Made by a program: the position numbers and the translations under genes. From Embleya sp040629175 (GTDB taxonomy: Bacteria > Actinomycetota > Actinomycetes > Streptomycetales > Streptomycetaceae), in contig NZ_JBEXUX010000046.1 in assembly GCF_040629175.1 (NCBI RefSeq), positions 19,211 through 83,210 on the forward strand: a DNA stretch of 64,000 nt, read 5' to 3'. Positions 41,450 to 50,621 of this stretch are shown piece by piece. The notes beneath the pieces were generated by a model. That model saw nothing but the letters and a program-made list of their open reading frames with translations, was not told where the DNA came from and ran no database searches. The stretch's first letter is position 1. Each line of letters opens with the position of its first letter.

Positions 41450-42264
41450 CCATCCCGACGACACCCGTCAGGCGCGCGGACCCGCCACACGCCGTTCCTG
41501 AGGCCCCGGGCCGGGGCGCACCCGCAGGTTTCGCCGGGGCCGTCGCCGCCGAGTGGACCAAACTGTGGTCCCTCCGAGCCTCCTATCTCTGTCTTGTGGC
41601 GGGCCTTGCGATCACCGGTGTCTTCACCTACTACTACGCTTCGATCGCCCGCATCAACGAGCATCCGGTGCAGCCCGTCGGGAACGCGGCGGCCTCCTCC
41701 GCAGTCCTCGTGCAGTTCGCCGTCGTCGTCCTGGCCACGGTCGCGGTCACCTCCGAGTACGCGACGGGCAGCGTGCGGACTTCCCTCCTGTCGGTTCCTC
41801 GGCGGCATCGGGTCCACGCCGCGAAGGCCCTGGTGGCAGCCGTAGTGGCGTTCGTCGCCGGCACCACGTTCGCCGTCGTGGGCACGGCCGTGGCCTGGGT
41901 GGGGTTCGACGGACGGGCCTCCTTCGCGGCCGGCGCGAGCCTGCGTCAGGTCCTCGCGGTCGGTCTCTACGAGGCGTTGGTCGCTGTGCTGAGCATCGGG
42001 GTGGCGTTCGCCATGCGTCATCCGGCAGGTGCTCTCTCGATCCTCGCCACCCTCCTGTGGGCGCTGCCCGGCATCCTCCTGGGCCTGGGAGGCCCGACGC
42101 TCGCGGACCTCGACGACCGGCTACCGCAGGGTGCGGGGGGCCACTTCATGCGTCTGGAGGCCGACGCACCGTACGGGCCGGCAACGGCGGTCCTGATCGT
42201 GACGGCGTGGGCCGCGACCGCACACCTGATCGGCCTGTACGTGCTGCGTCGACGGGACGCCTGA
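41446..42264 (+). CDS. ABC exporter permease (ABC-2 type)
   Basis: A 272-residue membrane protein with about six helices (ASYLCLVAGLAITGVFTYYY, VLVQFAVVVLATVAVTSEYA, ALVAAVVAFVAGTTFAVVGT, LIVTAWAATAHLIGLYVL). The TSEYATGSVRTSL motif after helix 2 is typical of ABC-2/NatB-like permeases. The N-terminal 25 residues are Pro-rich and cytoplasmic. Partner of the preceding ATPase. Confidence 0.87.
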   Translation: MTIPTTPVRRADPPHAVPEAPGRGAPAGFAGAVAAEWTKLWSLRASYLCLVAGLAITGVFTYYYASIARINEHPVQPVGNAAASSAVLVQFAVVVLATVAVTSEYATGSVRTSLLSVPRRHRVHAAKALVAAVVAFVAGTTFAVVGTAVAWVGFDGRASFAAGASLRQVLAVGLYEALVAVLSIGVAFAMRHPAGALSILATLLWALPGILLGLGGPTLADLDDRLPQGAGGHFMRLEADAPYGPATAVLIVTAWAATAHLIGLYVLRRRDA

Positions 42265-42356
42265 CCGGCGCGGGGGCGGCCCGCAGCCCTCGTCGGGCCC
42301 ACTCCCGCGCCGGGCGTCCGGGGCCGTCCCACAGAATCGACCCGAAAGGTGAGGAC

Positions 42357-44039
42357 ATGAGCCGGAAGGACGATCGACGCACCATGCCCTACATACGGAT
42401 GCCCCCGGTCAGACAGGTGTGCGGTGACGTGGCCCTGTCGAGCGTGCTCGCCGCTGCCACCGGCTACGGGTTCCGGGACGCGGGCGCCGCGGCCTCGCCG
42501 GTCGAGGACCTGTGTCTGCCGCTGGCCGTCCTGGTGGTGGCCGTCCCGCTGTCCCGCCGCCGGCCGGGAACCGCGGTCGTCCTGGTCAACGGACTGTGCG
42601 CGCTGGGCATGGCCGACCCCGCGACCCCTGCCAACGCCCACGTCCTGTCACTGGCCGCCCTGAGCTTTCTGCTGGGACTCCGGGTCGCCGCGGCCCGACG
42701 CCCGCTCCTGGTGCTGGCCGGCTGCCTCGCCGTCGTTCTCGCGACGTGCGCGGTGCTGCGGACGCCGGCCGTGTGGTGGTTCTACGCGTCGACCGTGCTG
42801 CCCGCCGCTCTCGTGTTGCCCTGGCTGGCCGGACGGCACTGGCGCGGGCGGCACGAACTGGTGAGGGAAGGCTGGCAGTTGGCCCGGAGCCTGGAGGAAC
42901 ACCAGCACCTGGTCGCGGAGCAGGCGCGGCTGACCGAACGCGCGGACATCGCGGCCGACATGCACGACTCTCTCGGGCACGTGCTGAGCCTGGTCGCCCT
43001 GCGCGCCGGCGCCCTGGAACTCTCTCCCGACCTCACCGACCGCGACCGCACCGACCTCGCCGAGCTGCGCGCGACGATCGCGGACGCCGTGGAGCAACTG
43101 CGCGAGACCGTCGCGGTCCTGCACGACCCGGCCGAAACGGGCCTGCCCGTCACCGACACCGTCGAGGACCTCCTCGGGCGGGCGGCCGCCTGCGGAGTGC
43201 CGGTGCGCTGGGAGCGGCACGGGGCGATGCCCATACTGTCCGCCCTGGTCCAAGGAGGTGTCTACCGGGCGGTGCAGGAGGCACTCACCAACGCGGTCAA
43301 GCACGCACCGGACGGCGAGATCCGGGTGCGGATCTCGCACGCGGCCGACCGTACCCGCGTAGACGTCGTGAACGCAGCTCCGCCGGCCGACCGGCCGGCG
43401 TTCGCGGCCGAAGGCCCGACGATCGGTGCCGGCGGCCGGGGCCTGACGGGGCTCAGGGAGCGGGTGACGGTACTCGGCGGCTCCTTGTGGACCGGCCCCC
43501 ACCAGGGCGGATTCCGCGTCACCGCCGTCTTCCCGCACCAGGTCGCGGCTTGCCCGGGAACGCCGACGCCGCACCCGAAGACGGCGCCCGCACCTCGCGG
43601 GCCGCACGCAGGATCCGCGCGGCCGGATACGAACACCGTCGTACCGGAGTCCGTCAGACGGCTCGCCTCCGTACGAAATGCCGCCCGCCGCCGCTCCGTC
43701 GCCGCCTTCGCGGCTCCCGTCGTCGCAGCCGCCTTCTTCGTACCCTCAGCCGTCTACCTGGCCTGGCAGTTGACAACCAGCGTGCTGCCGCCGTCCCGGT
43801 TCGACGAGCTGACCATCGGCCGGCCCCGCGCCGAACTCGCTTCCTTGTTGCCGGACCACGCCTACCCGTACCCGCCCGACCATGCCCGTTTCGCACCTCG
43901 ACCGCCCGGTGTCCGTTGCGAGTTCTACCGATCCGGCCGCGACCTGTTGACCGAGGTCGACCTCTACCGGCTGTGCTGGTCCGGCAACACGCTGACGACG
44001 AAGGACACCGTTTCCGCGAGCCGGCCGACAACCCCGTGA
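42357..44039 (+). CDS. NarL-family histidine kinase with C-terminal membrane/extracytoplasmic extension
   Basis: A 560-residue protein. N-terminal helices (about 25-160) lead to RADIAADMHDSLGHVLSLVA (HisKA_3, His near 202) and an ATPase domain with VYRAVQEALTNAVKHAPDGE and GGRGLTGLRERVTVLGG (to about 400). Unusually, about 150 more residues follow: a Pro-rich linker, a membrane helix (VAAFAAPVVAAAFFVPSAVY) and a conserved-looking outside segment (FDELTIGRPRAELASLLPDH, CEFYRSGRDLLTEVDLYRLC). That tail resembles a separate small membrane protein fused to the kinase and may be a second sensor. Confidence 0.85.
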   Translation: MSRKDDRRTMPYIRMPPVRQVCGDVALSSVLAAATGYGFRDAGAAASPVEDLCLPLAVLVVAVPLSRRRPGTAVVLVNGLCALGMADPATPANAHVLSLAALSFLLGLRVAAARRPLLVLAGCLAVVLATCAVLRTPAVWWFYASTVLPAALVLPWLAGRHWRGRHELVREGWQLARSLEEHQHLVAEQARLTERADIAADMHDSLGHVLSLVALRAGALELSPDLTDRDRTDLAELRATIADAVEQLRETVAVLHDPAETGLPVTDTVEDLLGRAAACGVPVRWERHGAMPILSALVQGGVYRAVQEALTNAVKHAPDGEIRVRISHAADRTRVDVVNAAPPADRPAFAAEGPTIGAGGRGLTGLRERVTVLGGSLWTGPHQGGFRVTAVFPHQVAACPGTPTPHPKTAPAPRGPHAGSARPDTNTVVPESVRRLASVRNAARRRSVAAFAAPVVAAAFFVPSAVYLAWQLTTSVLPPSRFDELTIGRPRAELASLLPDHAYPYPPDHARFAPRPPGVRCEFYRSGRDLLTEVDLYRLCWSGNTLTTKDTVSASRPTTP

Positions 44040-44148
44040 CCACCATCCGTACCGTCGAGGAAGAGCTGAACCGAAACGACCCGGGACCGACGAAGAGCCT
44101 TTGCCGACCGACAGGTCGAGCTGCGTCGACTGAGAGGACGAGAACCAC

Positions 44149-44814
44149 GTGGATGTGTATGAAGCGGTGGACGGCCGCCGGGCCGTGCGGGCGTTCAGCG
44201 ACGAGCCGGTACCCCGGGAGGTTCTCGAACGAGTGCTGACCGCGGCAACGCGGGCTCCGTCGAGCGGGAACCTCCAGCCGTGGCATGCCTATGTCGTGGC
44301 GGGCGAGCCCCTGGCCGAACTGAAGAGGCGCGCGACGGCCAGGGCCCTGGCGGGCGACCCGGGCGACGAACGGGAGTATCCGATGTACCCGGCCGAACTG
44401 ACCTCGCCGTATACGGACCGCTTCGCCGCCGCGGCCGCCCAGCGCTACGAAGCGTTGGGTATCGAGCGCGACGACCCCGAAAGGCCCATGAAGATCGCCG
44501 CCTTGAACTCGCGGGCCTTCGGGGCGCCGGTCGTGCTGTTCTGCTACCTCGACGAGACGATGGGTCCCGGGCAGTGGGCGGACGCGGGGATGTACCTGCA
44601 GACGGTCATGCTGTTGCTGAGGGCGGAAGGGCTGCACAGCTGTCCGCAGGTGATGTGGACGATGTATCGCAAGACCGTCAACGAAGTGGTCGGAGCCGAC
44701 GAGGGGCTCGTGCTGTTCTGCGGTGTCTCCGTGGGATTCGAGAAGGAAGGCACGCCACGGCTGCGCACCGGGCGGGCGGACACGACCGAAACAGTGAGCT
44801 TCGTCGGAATGTGA
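44149..44814 (+). CDS. Nitroreductase family protein
   Basis: A 221-residue FMN-dependent oxidoreductase. FMN-binding segments: DGRRAVRAFSDEPVP, TRAPSSGNLQPWHAYVV, SRAFGAPVVLFCYLD, and the GLHSCPQVMWTMYRKTVNEV region near the dimer interface. It probably reduces nitro groups, quinones or enones. GTG 44149 starts just before the conserved N-terminus (MDVYEAVDGRR). Confidence 0.88.
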   Translation: MDVYEAVDGRRAVRAFSDEPVPREVLERVLTAATRAPSSGNLQPWHAYVVAGEPLAELKRRATARALAGDPGDEREYPMYPAELTSPYTDRFAAAAAQRYEALGIERDDPERPMKIAALNSRAFGAPVVLFCYLDETMGPGQWADAGMYLQTVMLLLRAEGLHSCPQVMWTMYRKTVNEVVGADEGLVLFCGVSVGFEKEGTPRLRTGRADTTETVSFVGM

Positions 44815-44838
44815 CCATCCGACGGTCGGGATCCGCAG

Positions 44839-45010
44839 GTGCATCGCCTTCGACGGATGCTGGTCGGCCGCACGCAACCGATCGCCCTGCGCGACGTCCG
44901 CGGACTCGGCCCACAGGCCGAGCAGGAGGCCATCACCTGGGCCGCACGCGCCCTGGTGGAGACGGCGATCAGGGAACAGCAGGCAGCCGGCCCGGAAGAC
45001 GACACCGCCC
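44839..45010 (+). pseudogene. Possible gene fragment downstream of the nitroreductase
   Basis: GTG at 44839 opens a frame that reads HRLRRMLVGRTQPIALRDVR and EQEAITWAARALVETAIREQ, a believable helical segment. After about 55 residues it becomes Pro/Arg-rich and runs antisense into the TetR gene. Probably a truncated gene; no family recognised. Confidence 0.3.
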
Positions 45011-45147
45011 CGCGCACCGGCCGGCACCGACCCCAACCGCGCGGGGCCGGCGACCCGAGGCCGGCACCGACGGCGAACGAACAGCCGACGCCGGCGACCG
45101 GGTTCGGCGTCCCCGACACGGGGCGACGTACAGGTGTACGCCGACGC

Positions 45148-45738
45148 TCACTGTCGGTCGGCGTCCGGGGCGAGCAATCGGTGCACGGCGCGCAGGGCGA
45201 ACGAGGTGACCTCCGCGGGGTCGTCGCCCTGGTCGATCCTGCGGACGCACGCGTCGACGACCGCTTGGATCACCGCTGTGGTGAGTTCGGGCTGCGCCGG
45301 ACCGAGTTCGGCGACCACGCCCTCCAGCGCCCTGTGCAGCGACCCGTGCAGATCCCTGACCCGCTGCCGGACGCGATCGGACAGCGAGCCGCGCGACAGC
45401 GACGCGCGCCGGCCGTGGGTACCGCGGGCCGCCTGCTCGACATTCGCCCGCACATACGCGGCGGCCCGGGCCCGGGGTGTGGCCTCGGCGGCGATGGCGT
45501 CCTCGACGGCGGTGACCCAGGCGGGGAACTCGCGGGTCACGACGAGTTCGAGCAGGTCTTCGATGGAGTCGAAGTAGCGGTAGATGCTGTTGCGGGCGAT
45601 ACCGGCCCGCGCGGCGACCGCGCCGGCGGTGAGGTTCTCCACGCCGTCCTCGTTCAGGATCGCCTCGGCCGCGTCGATCAGCCGAGCGAGCCGCTTGGCC
45701 CGGTGCTCACGCACACTGCCGGCTTCGATCTTGGGCAT
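45148..45738 (-). CDS. TetR family repressor of the MMPL exporter
   Basis: A 196-residue regulator from ATG 45738. The N-terminal helix-turn-helix is AAEAILNEDGVENLTAGAVA and RAGIARNSIYRYFDSIEDLL. The C-terminal domain (about 70-196) is all-helical ligand-binding. It is divergent from the MMPL transporter. The 28-bp perfect palindrome in the gap is the evident operator, covering both promoters, so it should repress both genes until an exporter substrate binds. Confidence 0.9.
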   Translation of the reverse strand: MPKIEAGSVREHRAKRLARLIDAAEAILNEDGVENLTAGAVAARAGIARNSIYRYFDSIEDLLELVVTREFPAWVTAVEDAIAAEATPRARAAAYVRANVEQAARGTHGRRASLSRGSLSDRVRQRVRDLHGSLHRALEGVVAELGPAQPELTTAVIQAVVDACVRRIDQGDDPAEVTSFALRAVHRLLAPDADRQ

Positions 45739-45829
45739 TCTCCCCGCTCCGCCTCGGCCATTCGCTGTCCCCCGCGCCAATCTACCGCCGTATCCGGGGT
45801 GCCGAGAGAGCCCGTGCTAACTTGGCCGC

Positions 45830-45857
45830 AACTTAGCGACACCCCTGTCGCTAAGTT
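45830..45857. promoter_or_regulatory. Perfect palindromic TetR operator
   Basis: AACTTAGCGAC-ACCCCT-GTCGCTAAGTT: 11-bp perfect arms with a 6-base spacer, 31 bases upstream of the MMPL start and 92 from the TetR start. A further half-like site GCTAACTT (45817-45824) lies just upstream. Confidence 0.85.
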
Positions 45858-45887
45858 CTGTCCGTGCTTCCGGCCGAAGGCTTCCCG

Positions 45888-48404
45888 ATGCAACCGATGT
45901 ACTCCCGCATGCTCCGATGTCTCCTGGGATCAAGAAAACGTGCCGCCGTGGTGGTCGCGTTCTGGGTACTGATCGCGGGCCTCCTCGCCGGGGTCGCCCC
46001 CGCTCTGGAATCCGTCGAGGACAACGCCTCCGCCAACCTTCCGCCCGCCGCCTCGGATTCCATGAAGGCCCGCGCCCTCGTCCGTGCGCAGCTTCCGGGC
46101 CAGGACGCGACGCCGGCGATCATCGTGGTGCGCGGCGAGGGAACCGACGCCGCGGCAAGCGCCGGGGAGGCCGTCACTCGCATCACCTCGGAGCTCTCGG
46201 AATCCACCCGGCCCGACCATGTGGCGAGCGTGATCTCCACGGTGACCACTCCCGACGCCGTAGCCGAACTGGTCTCGCAGGACCGCAGCGCCCAACTGGT
46301 CATCGTGCCCATGACCGGAAGCCCCTCGGACGAGTCCTTCCAGCACGCCGTCGACGAGGTACGCGCCCTCGCGGCCGACCGTGCGGGTCCCACCGAAGTC
46401 GCCGTGACCGGCCCCGCCGGGATCGCCACCGACACCGTGAAAGTCTTCAGCGGCGGCGACAAGGTCATGCTCCTGGCCACCATCCTGCTCGTCCTCGTCA
46501 TCCTCCTGGCCGTCTACCGCTCACCCCTGATGGCCCTCGTGCCCCTCCTCGCCGTCGGCGTGGCCATGCGCGTGGCGGAGACGACCGGAGCACTCCTCGC
46601 GGACGCCGGGATCATCACGGTCAGCTCCCAAACCGCCTCGATCATGACCGTGCTGCTGTTCGGCGTGGGCACGGACTACGCGCTGATCATCACCGCCCGC
46701 TACCGCGAGGCCCTCCTCGACGAGACGGACCGTCCGCGCGCGATGCAGACCGCGGTGCGCCGAACGGCCGAATCCGTCCTCGCCGGCGCCTTGACCATCG
46801 TGCTCGCCATGTTCGCCCTGCTCGTGGCCGTCTCCCCGGCGCTGCACGGCTTCGGGCCCTACCTCGCTCTCGGCGTGGCCGTCATGGCGCCGGTGGCGTT
46901 CACCTTCGTCCCCGCCCTGATCCTGCTGCTGGGCGGGAGCGTCTTCTGGCCCGGTGGCGCGACCAAAGCCGCCGAACGAAGCCGCGGCACGGGCGTCTGG
47001 CACCGCGTTGCCGCTCTCGTCGCCCGGGCCCCGGTCCGAGTGGGCATGGCCGTGGTCGCGCTGCTCGTGGTGATGAGTGCCGGGTTGCTCGGCTACCACG
47101 AGAGCTTCAACACGCTCGGCGGCTTCCGTGCCGCCACCGAGTCCGAGCGCGGGCAGCACCTCATCCAGGAGAAGTTCGGCCCGGGTGAGATCGCGCCCGG
47201 CACCGTCGTCGTCCAGTCCCGGGACGACCTGAGATCCGGCACCGCGCCCACCGCCATCGCCGCCGCGCTCGCCGGCGTCGACGACGTCGGCAGGGTCGGA
47301 CGGCACCCCCGCTTCGGGCCCGACGGCACAACGGTCTTCTACGACGTCGTCCTCAGCCTCGACCCGTACAGCTCGAAGGCACTCGACGCCATCGGTCCGC
47401 TCAAGGAGACCGCGCGGGCCGCGGCCGATGCCGCCGGCGTGACGGGCACCACGGTGTTCATCGCGGGAGAGACGGCACAGACCGCCGACATCCGCTCGGC
47501 CCTCGACCGCGACACGACCTTCATCGTGCTCCTGGTCCTCGCCATCGTCACAGCGGTCCTCATCCTCCTGCTGCGCTCGCTCCTCGCACCGCTCTACCTG
47601 GTGGCGACCCTCCTCCTGTCCTTTCTGGCCACCTTGGGCGCCACCACCTTCCTCACCGTCACCGTCCTGGGTGACGAAGGCATCGGCAACCGCGTCACCG
47701 CATACATCTTCGTCTTCCTCGTCGCACTCGGCGTCGACTACAACATCTTCATCATGAGCCGGTTCAAGCAGGAGCTGCGCGCCCTGCCCCCGGACAAGGC
47801 CATCAGCGCCGCCCTCACCCGCACCGGCGGCGTCGTCTCCTCCGCGGGCCTCATCCTTGCCGCGACCTTCGCCGTCCTGATGACCCAACCGATCCGCGAA
47901 CTGTTCCAGTTCGGCTTCGCCATGGCCTTCGGCATCCTGCTGGACACCTTCCTCATCCGGCCGCTCCTGGTCCCCGCCATCGTCCGCCTTCTCGGTGACC
48001 ACGCCCTGTGGCCCGCACGCCCCAGCCGCAGGACAACTCCCCGGCCCGCCGGCGAAACCGCCGTCCCGACCGGGCGCCTGCTGCGCGCCTTCACCTGGAT
48101 CGCGGTCATCGAGGCATGCACCTGGGCCGGCCTGCTGATCGGGATGTACGTCAAGTACATCCCGAAGACCACCGAACTCGGCGTACGGATCTTCGGAACA
48201 CTCCACGGAGCCGCCTTCATCGCCTACCTGCTCCTGACCGTTTTCGTGGCGATCCGGCTGAAGTGGCGGCTGGGCCGGACGACTCTCTTCGCCCTGCTCG
48301 CCGCGATACCTCCCTTCATGACCGTGGCATTCGAAACCTGGGCCCGCCGCACCGGCCGGCTCACCGAGCCGACCCCGGCCCCGCACCCCTCTCCCTCCGC
48401 ATGA
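45888..48404 (+). CDS. MMPL-family exporter with fused DUF3817 domain
   Basis: An 838-residue transporter. Two MMPL halves each have a large outside loop and five to six helices (MLLATILLVLVILLAVYRSP, VLLFGVGTDYALIITARYRE; then FIVLLVLAIVTAVLILLLRS, VFLVALGVDYNIFIMSRFKQ with the proton-relay Asp-Tyr pairs). After the last MMPL helix (TFLIRPLLVPAIVRLLGDH) the protein goes on for about 120 residues with FTWIAVIEACTWAGLLIGMY, LGVRIFGTLHGAAFIAYLLL and LLAAIPPFMTVAFETWARRT, a complete DUF3817 three-helix domain. ATG 45888 has AAGG 8 bases upstream; GTG 45864 is possible. Likely lipid or drug export under TetR control. Confidence 0.9.
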   Translation: MQPMYSRMLRCLLGSRKRAAVVVAFWVLIAGLLAGVAPALESVEDNASANLPPAASDSMKARALVRAQLPGQDATPAIIVVRGEGTDAAASAGEAVTRITSELSESTRPDHVASVISTVTTPDAVAELVSQDRSAQLVIVPMTGSPSDESFQHAVDEVRALAADRAGPTEVAVTGPAGIATDTVKVFSGGDKVMLLATILLVLVILLAVYRSPLMALVPLLAVGVAMRVAETTGALLADAGIITVSSQTASIMTVLLFGVGTDYALIITARYREALLDETDRPRAMQTAVRRTAESVLAGALTIVLAMFALLVAVSPALHGFGPYLALGVAVMAPVAFTFVPALILLLGGSVFWPGGATKAAERSRGTGVWHRVAALVARAPVRVGMAVVALLVVMSAGLLGYHESFNTLGGFRAATESERGQHLIQEKFGPGEIAPGTVVVQSRDDLRSGTAPTAIAAALAGVDDVGRVGRHPRFGPDGTTVFYDVVLSLDPYSSKALDAIGPLKETARAAADAAGVTGTTVFIAGETAQTADIRSALDRDTTFIVLLVLAIVTAVLILLLRSLLAPLYLVATLLLSFLATLGATTFLTVTVLGDEGIGNRVTAYIFVFLVALGVDYNIFIMSRFKQELRALPPDKAISAALTRTGGVVSSAGLILAATFAVLMTQPIRELFQFGFAMAFGILLDTFLIRPLLVPAIVRLLGDHALWPARPSRRTTPRPAGETAVPTGRLLRAFTWIAVIEACTWAGLLIGMYVKYIPKTTELGVRIFGTLHGAAFIAYLLLTVFVAIRLKWRLGRTTLFALLAAIPPFMTVAFETWARRTGRLTEPTPAPHPSPSA

Positions 48405-49019
48405 CTCGACTGCCCGGATACAGCCCCCGGCGCCGCACGGCGTCGAGGCTCCGGTCGACTCCCCCGCCACTCCCCGAAGGGGCCAGGACAGCGGCGACGT
48501 ACCGATCTTCGGGAAGACCCTGTCGCAGCCCCCTCCGCCGGTTCGGACGTCCGTGTATCGAACGCGGTGCGCAGGCCGCGCGCTGTGGACGCCGCGGCGG
48601 CACGGGCGAGGTGGGACTTCGTGTCCGGCTCGAACCGCTGTAGCTGTCGTTGCTGTCGAGGATCCGGGCCTGGGGAATGTCGTGACGAACCTCGGCAGGC
48701 ATGGCGTCGCGCTTGGCGGTGACGGCCGACTGTGGGACCGCCTCGAGTTGGGCGATTCATTGTCCTCTCGGATACGACGACGCGGAGTCGGGCGGGGCCG
48801 GGTCGGTCGAGAAGGCGCTTGCGGGCGGCGCGGGCGTCGTGCCCGTGGCGGTCGGAGTCCCGAGCGCGTGCGAACGCGGTGATCGCGGCGGCGCAGCGGC
48901 AAGTTCCGCCGAGGCCGCCGCGCTGGTCACTCCGAGACCGAGTGGGCGACGAACGCCTCGACCGCGCAAGCCAGTTCGTCCGATTCGACGTGCGGGAAGC
49001 GCGTGCGCGGTGGGCCGCG
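48405..49019. other. Gene-free stretch of about 600 bases
   Basis: Several 100-residue open frames cross on both strands, none with a recognisable domain or a good start site. Probably non-coding or strongly decayed. Confidence 0.4.
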
Positions 49020-49571
49020 TCAGGGCCGGCTCGGGCGCGGCCGGACGGGCCCGGGGCCGGGGCCGGGCCGTGTTCCTTCGCGCCGCTCGACGACGAGGGT
49101 GTTGAGTGCGGCGCGCAGAATCGCCGTGTCGACGTCGAGCAGAATCGGCAGCTTCACGGGCGGCAGCGGGCCGGCGGCGCCGCCGCGTTCGACCAGCACG
49201 TAGCTTTGCGGTGCCCGCCCCGCGGCGATCCCGGTCCGGAACTCGGCCACGTCCCCCCACGCCACGACGCGCCGCCCGCGGACCGCGATGCCGTCCGTGT
49301 CCACCCGCAGCCGCACGCGCGGCACGACCAGCCACACGATCCACACGACGACGGCCACCAGCGGCACCGCCACGACCGGAACGAGCACCTTCGGCATGTC
49401 CGGATTCGGACTCGCGAACGACCCCGCCATCGCCGCGAGCAACGGCACCGTGCAGCCGGCAATGGCCGCGAGGGCCTTCGTGGAGGTCCGCGCCTCGAAC
49501 GCGCCGTCGCGCCGAACGCCGTCGACGACGCGACGCGTTGCTTGCCATTCGTCCAGCGGGCTGCGCACCAT
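49020..49571 (-). CDS. PH-like-domain membrane protein
   Basis: A 183-residue protein with two close helices (KALAAIAGCTVPLLAAMAGS and VLVPVVAVPLVAVVVWIVWL) followed by a small beta domain with RVRLRVDTDGIAVRGRRVVA, WGDVAEFRTGIAAGR and PILLDVDTAILRAALNTLVV. This layout (membrane hairpin plus PH-like fold, with W-x-D-V) is the bacterial PH-domain membrane family common in actinomycetes. The tail is Pro/Arg-rich. Function unknown. Confidence 0.72.
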   Translation of the reverse strand: MVRSPLDEWQATRRVVDGVRRDGAFEARTSTKALAAIAGCTVPLLAAMAGSFASPNPDMPKVLVPVVAVPLVAVVVWIVWLVVPRVRLRVDTDGIAVRGRRVVAWGDVAEFRTGIAAGRAPQSYVLVERGGAAGPLPPVKLPILLDVDTAILRAALNTLVVERREGTRPGPGPGPVRPRPSRP

Positions 49572-49918
49572 GCGGCCACGCTAGCGGCACCCCTCAGACC
49601 TCCCCTCGTCCGCCCCCGCCCGCCCCCTTGATCGCCGACTACGACGAGCACGTCGGCTGTTGCGGAAGGGGCACCGCGAACCTCTTCCTCATCTTCAGAC
49701 CCGCCCCGAACAGTGCTCGCATAGGGCGAACCCGCAGTGCGCGAGAGAGTAATCGCGGCGTCGCCCCGCCCACCCGCCACCCGGGCAGGGATGTCCGGGT
49801 CTCTCGGACTCGGTACACGCGGCGCCGCACCCGGTAGAGAGAACGAGGCTCCGGCCGTGTCGGGCAGTGCGGCCGCGCCGGGCGCGGGCGGGTGACGCCC
49901 GCGGCCCGGCGCCCCACG
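49572..49918. other. Gene-free stretch
   Basis: No supported gene or conserved element seen. Confidence 0.4.
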
Positions 49919-50098
49919 TCACGCCGCGCCGGGCACGATCATCTTCGCCAGTTGGGCCGCGGCGCCGATCACGACGCCACCGCCCAACGCGATCGACGCG
50001 ACGCCCAACACGATTCGACGCTTCACACATGCGCGCACATCCGCCTCCGGGGTGGGGGTTCGACGACCGAGCGTGACGCGACCATCCTCGCGGGTCAC
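49919..50098 (-). CDS. Small single-helix membrane protein (59 aa)
   Basis: GTG at 50098 opens TREDGRVTLGRRTPTPEADV, then one membrane helix (IVLGVASIALGGGVVIGAAA) and a short end QLAKMIVPGAA. No strong ribosome site is visible, so the start is uncertain. It lies downstream of the ParE/RelE-like gene on the same strand. Confidence 0.45.
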   Translation of the reverse strand: MTREDGRVTLGRRTPTPEADVRACVKRRIVLGVASIALGGGVVIGAAAQLAKMIVPGAA

Positions 50099-50209
50099 GG
50101 TGATCGACTCAACCCGTCCAGGTTTCGAGTCGGGTGGCGACCTCCCGCACCCGGCCCAACCCCCACCACCGGGTCGGACAGCGCCACGCGACACCGCCGG
50201 GGGCGGAGG

Positions 50210-50446
50210 TCACCCGAAGGGGGCGACGACCACCACGTTCGGGCCGGCCTCGTAGGTCGGGATCGCGTCGGCGAGGGTGACGTCGCGGCGGTCCCGGTCG
50301 CCACGCACCGGTGAGGAGCCGTTGCCGTACGGGTCGGAACCGAGTGCGCTGTCGGCCGCACTTTTGCTCTGCTGCCGGCGCGCGGCGGGGAGTTTCGCGA
50401 TGTTGTTCTCGGCGCTGTCGGTGAACCGCACGCGATATCGGACCAC
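50210..50446 (-). CDS. RelE/ParE-type toxin-like protein, no antitoxin seen
   Basis: A 78-residue protein whose N-terminus VRYRVRFTDSAENNIAKLPA and later GSDPYGNGSSPVRGDRDRRD match the compact RelE/ParE fold. The C-terminus (ADAIPTYEAGPNVVVVAPFG) is where family members read Y-x-V or R-x-x-R-E-V-Y and end in a beta strand, and it looks shortened or altered. No antitoxin gene was found on either side, so it may be an orphan or inactive toxin. Confidence 0.55.
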   Translation of the reverse strand: MVRYRVRFTDSAENNIAKLPAARRQQSKSAADSALGSDPYGNGSSPVRGDRDRRDVTLADAIPTYEAGPNVVVVAPFG

Positions 50447-50621
50447 CGCAGCAAAACCCAGGCCACGCAGCCAGGATCCAAAGTCCCAGATCCTGCAAAT
50501 CCAATGGTCAACACATGATCAATCGACCGCTCTTCGTTCTCGCCTGCGCAGCCAGGTGTGACCGAACCGGCGGTTCGACCCGTCAAGACTCTGTGAGGTC
50601 GACGACGGAGCGGGGAGAAGG

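Noticed and set aside
46521..48902. A 793-residue minus-strand open frame opposite the MMPL gene
   Set aside because: It is Gly/Asp/Glu-rich antisense of a strongly coding gene, typical of high-GC mirror frames.
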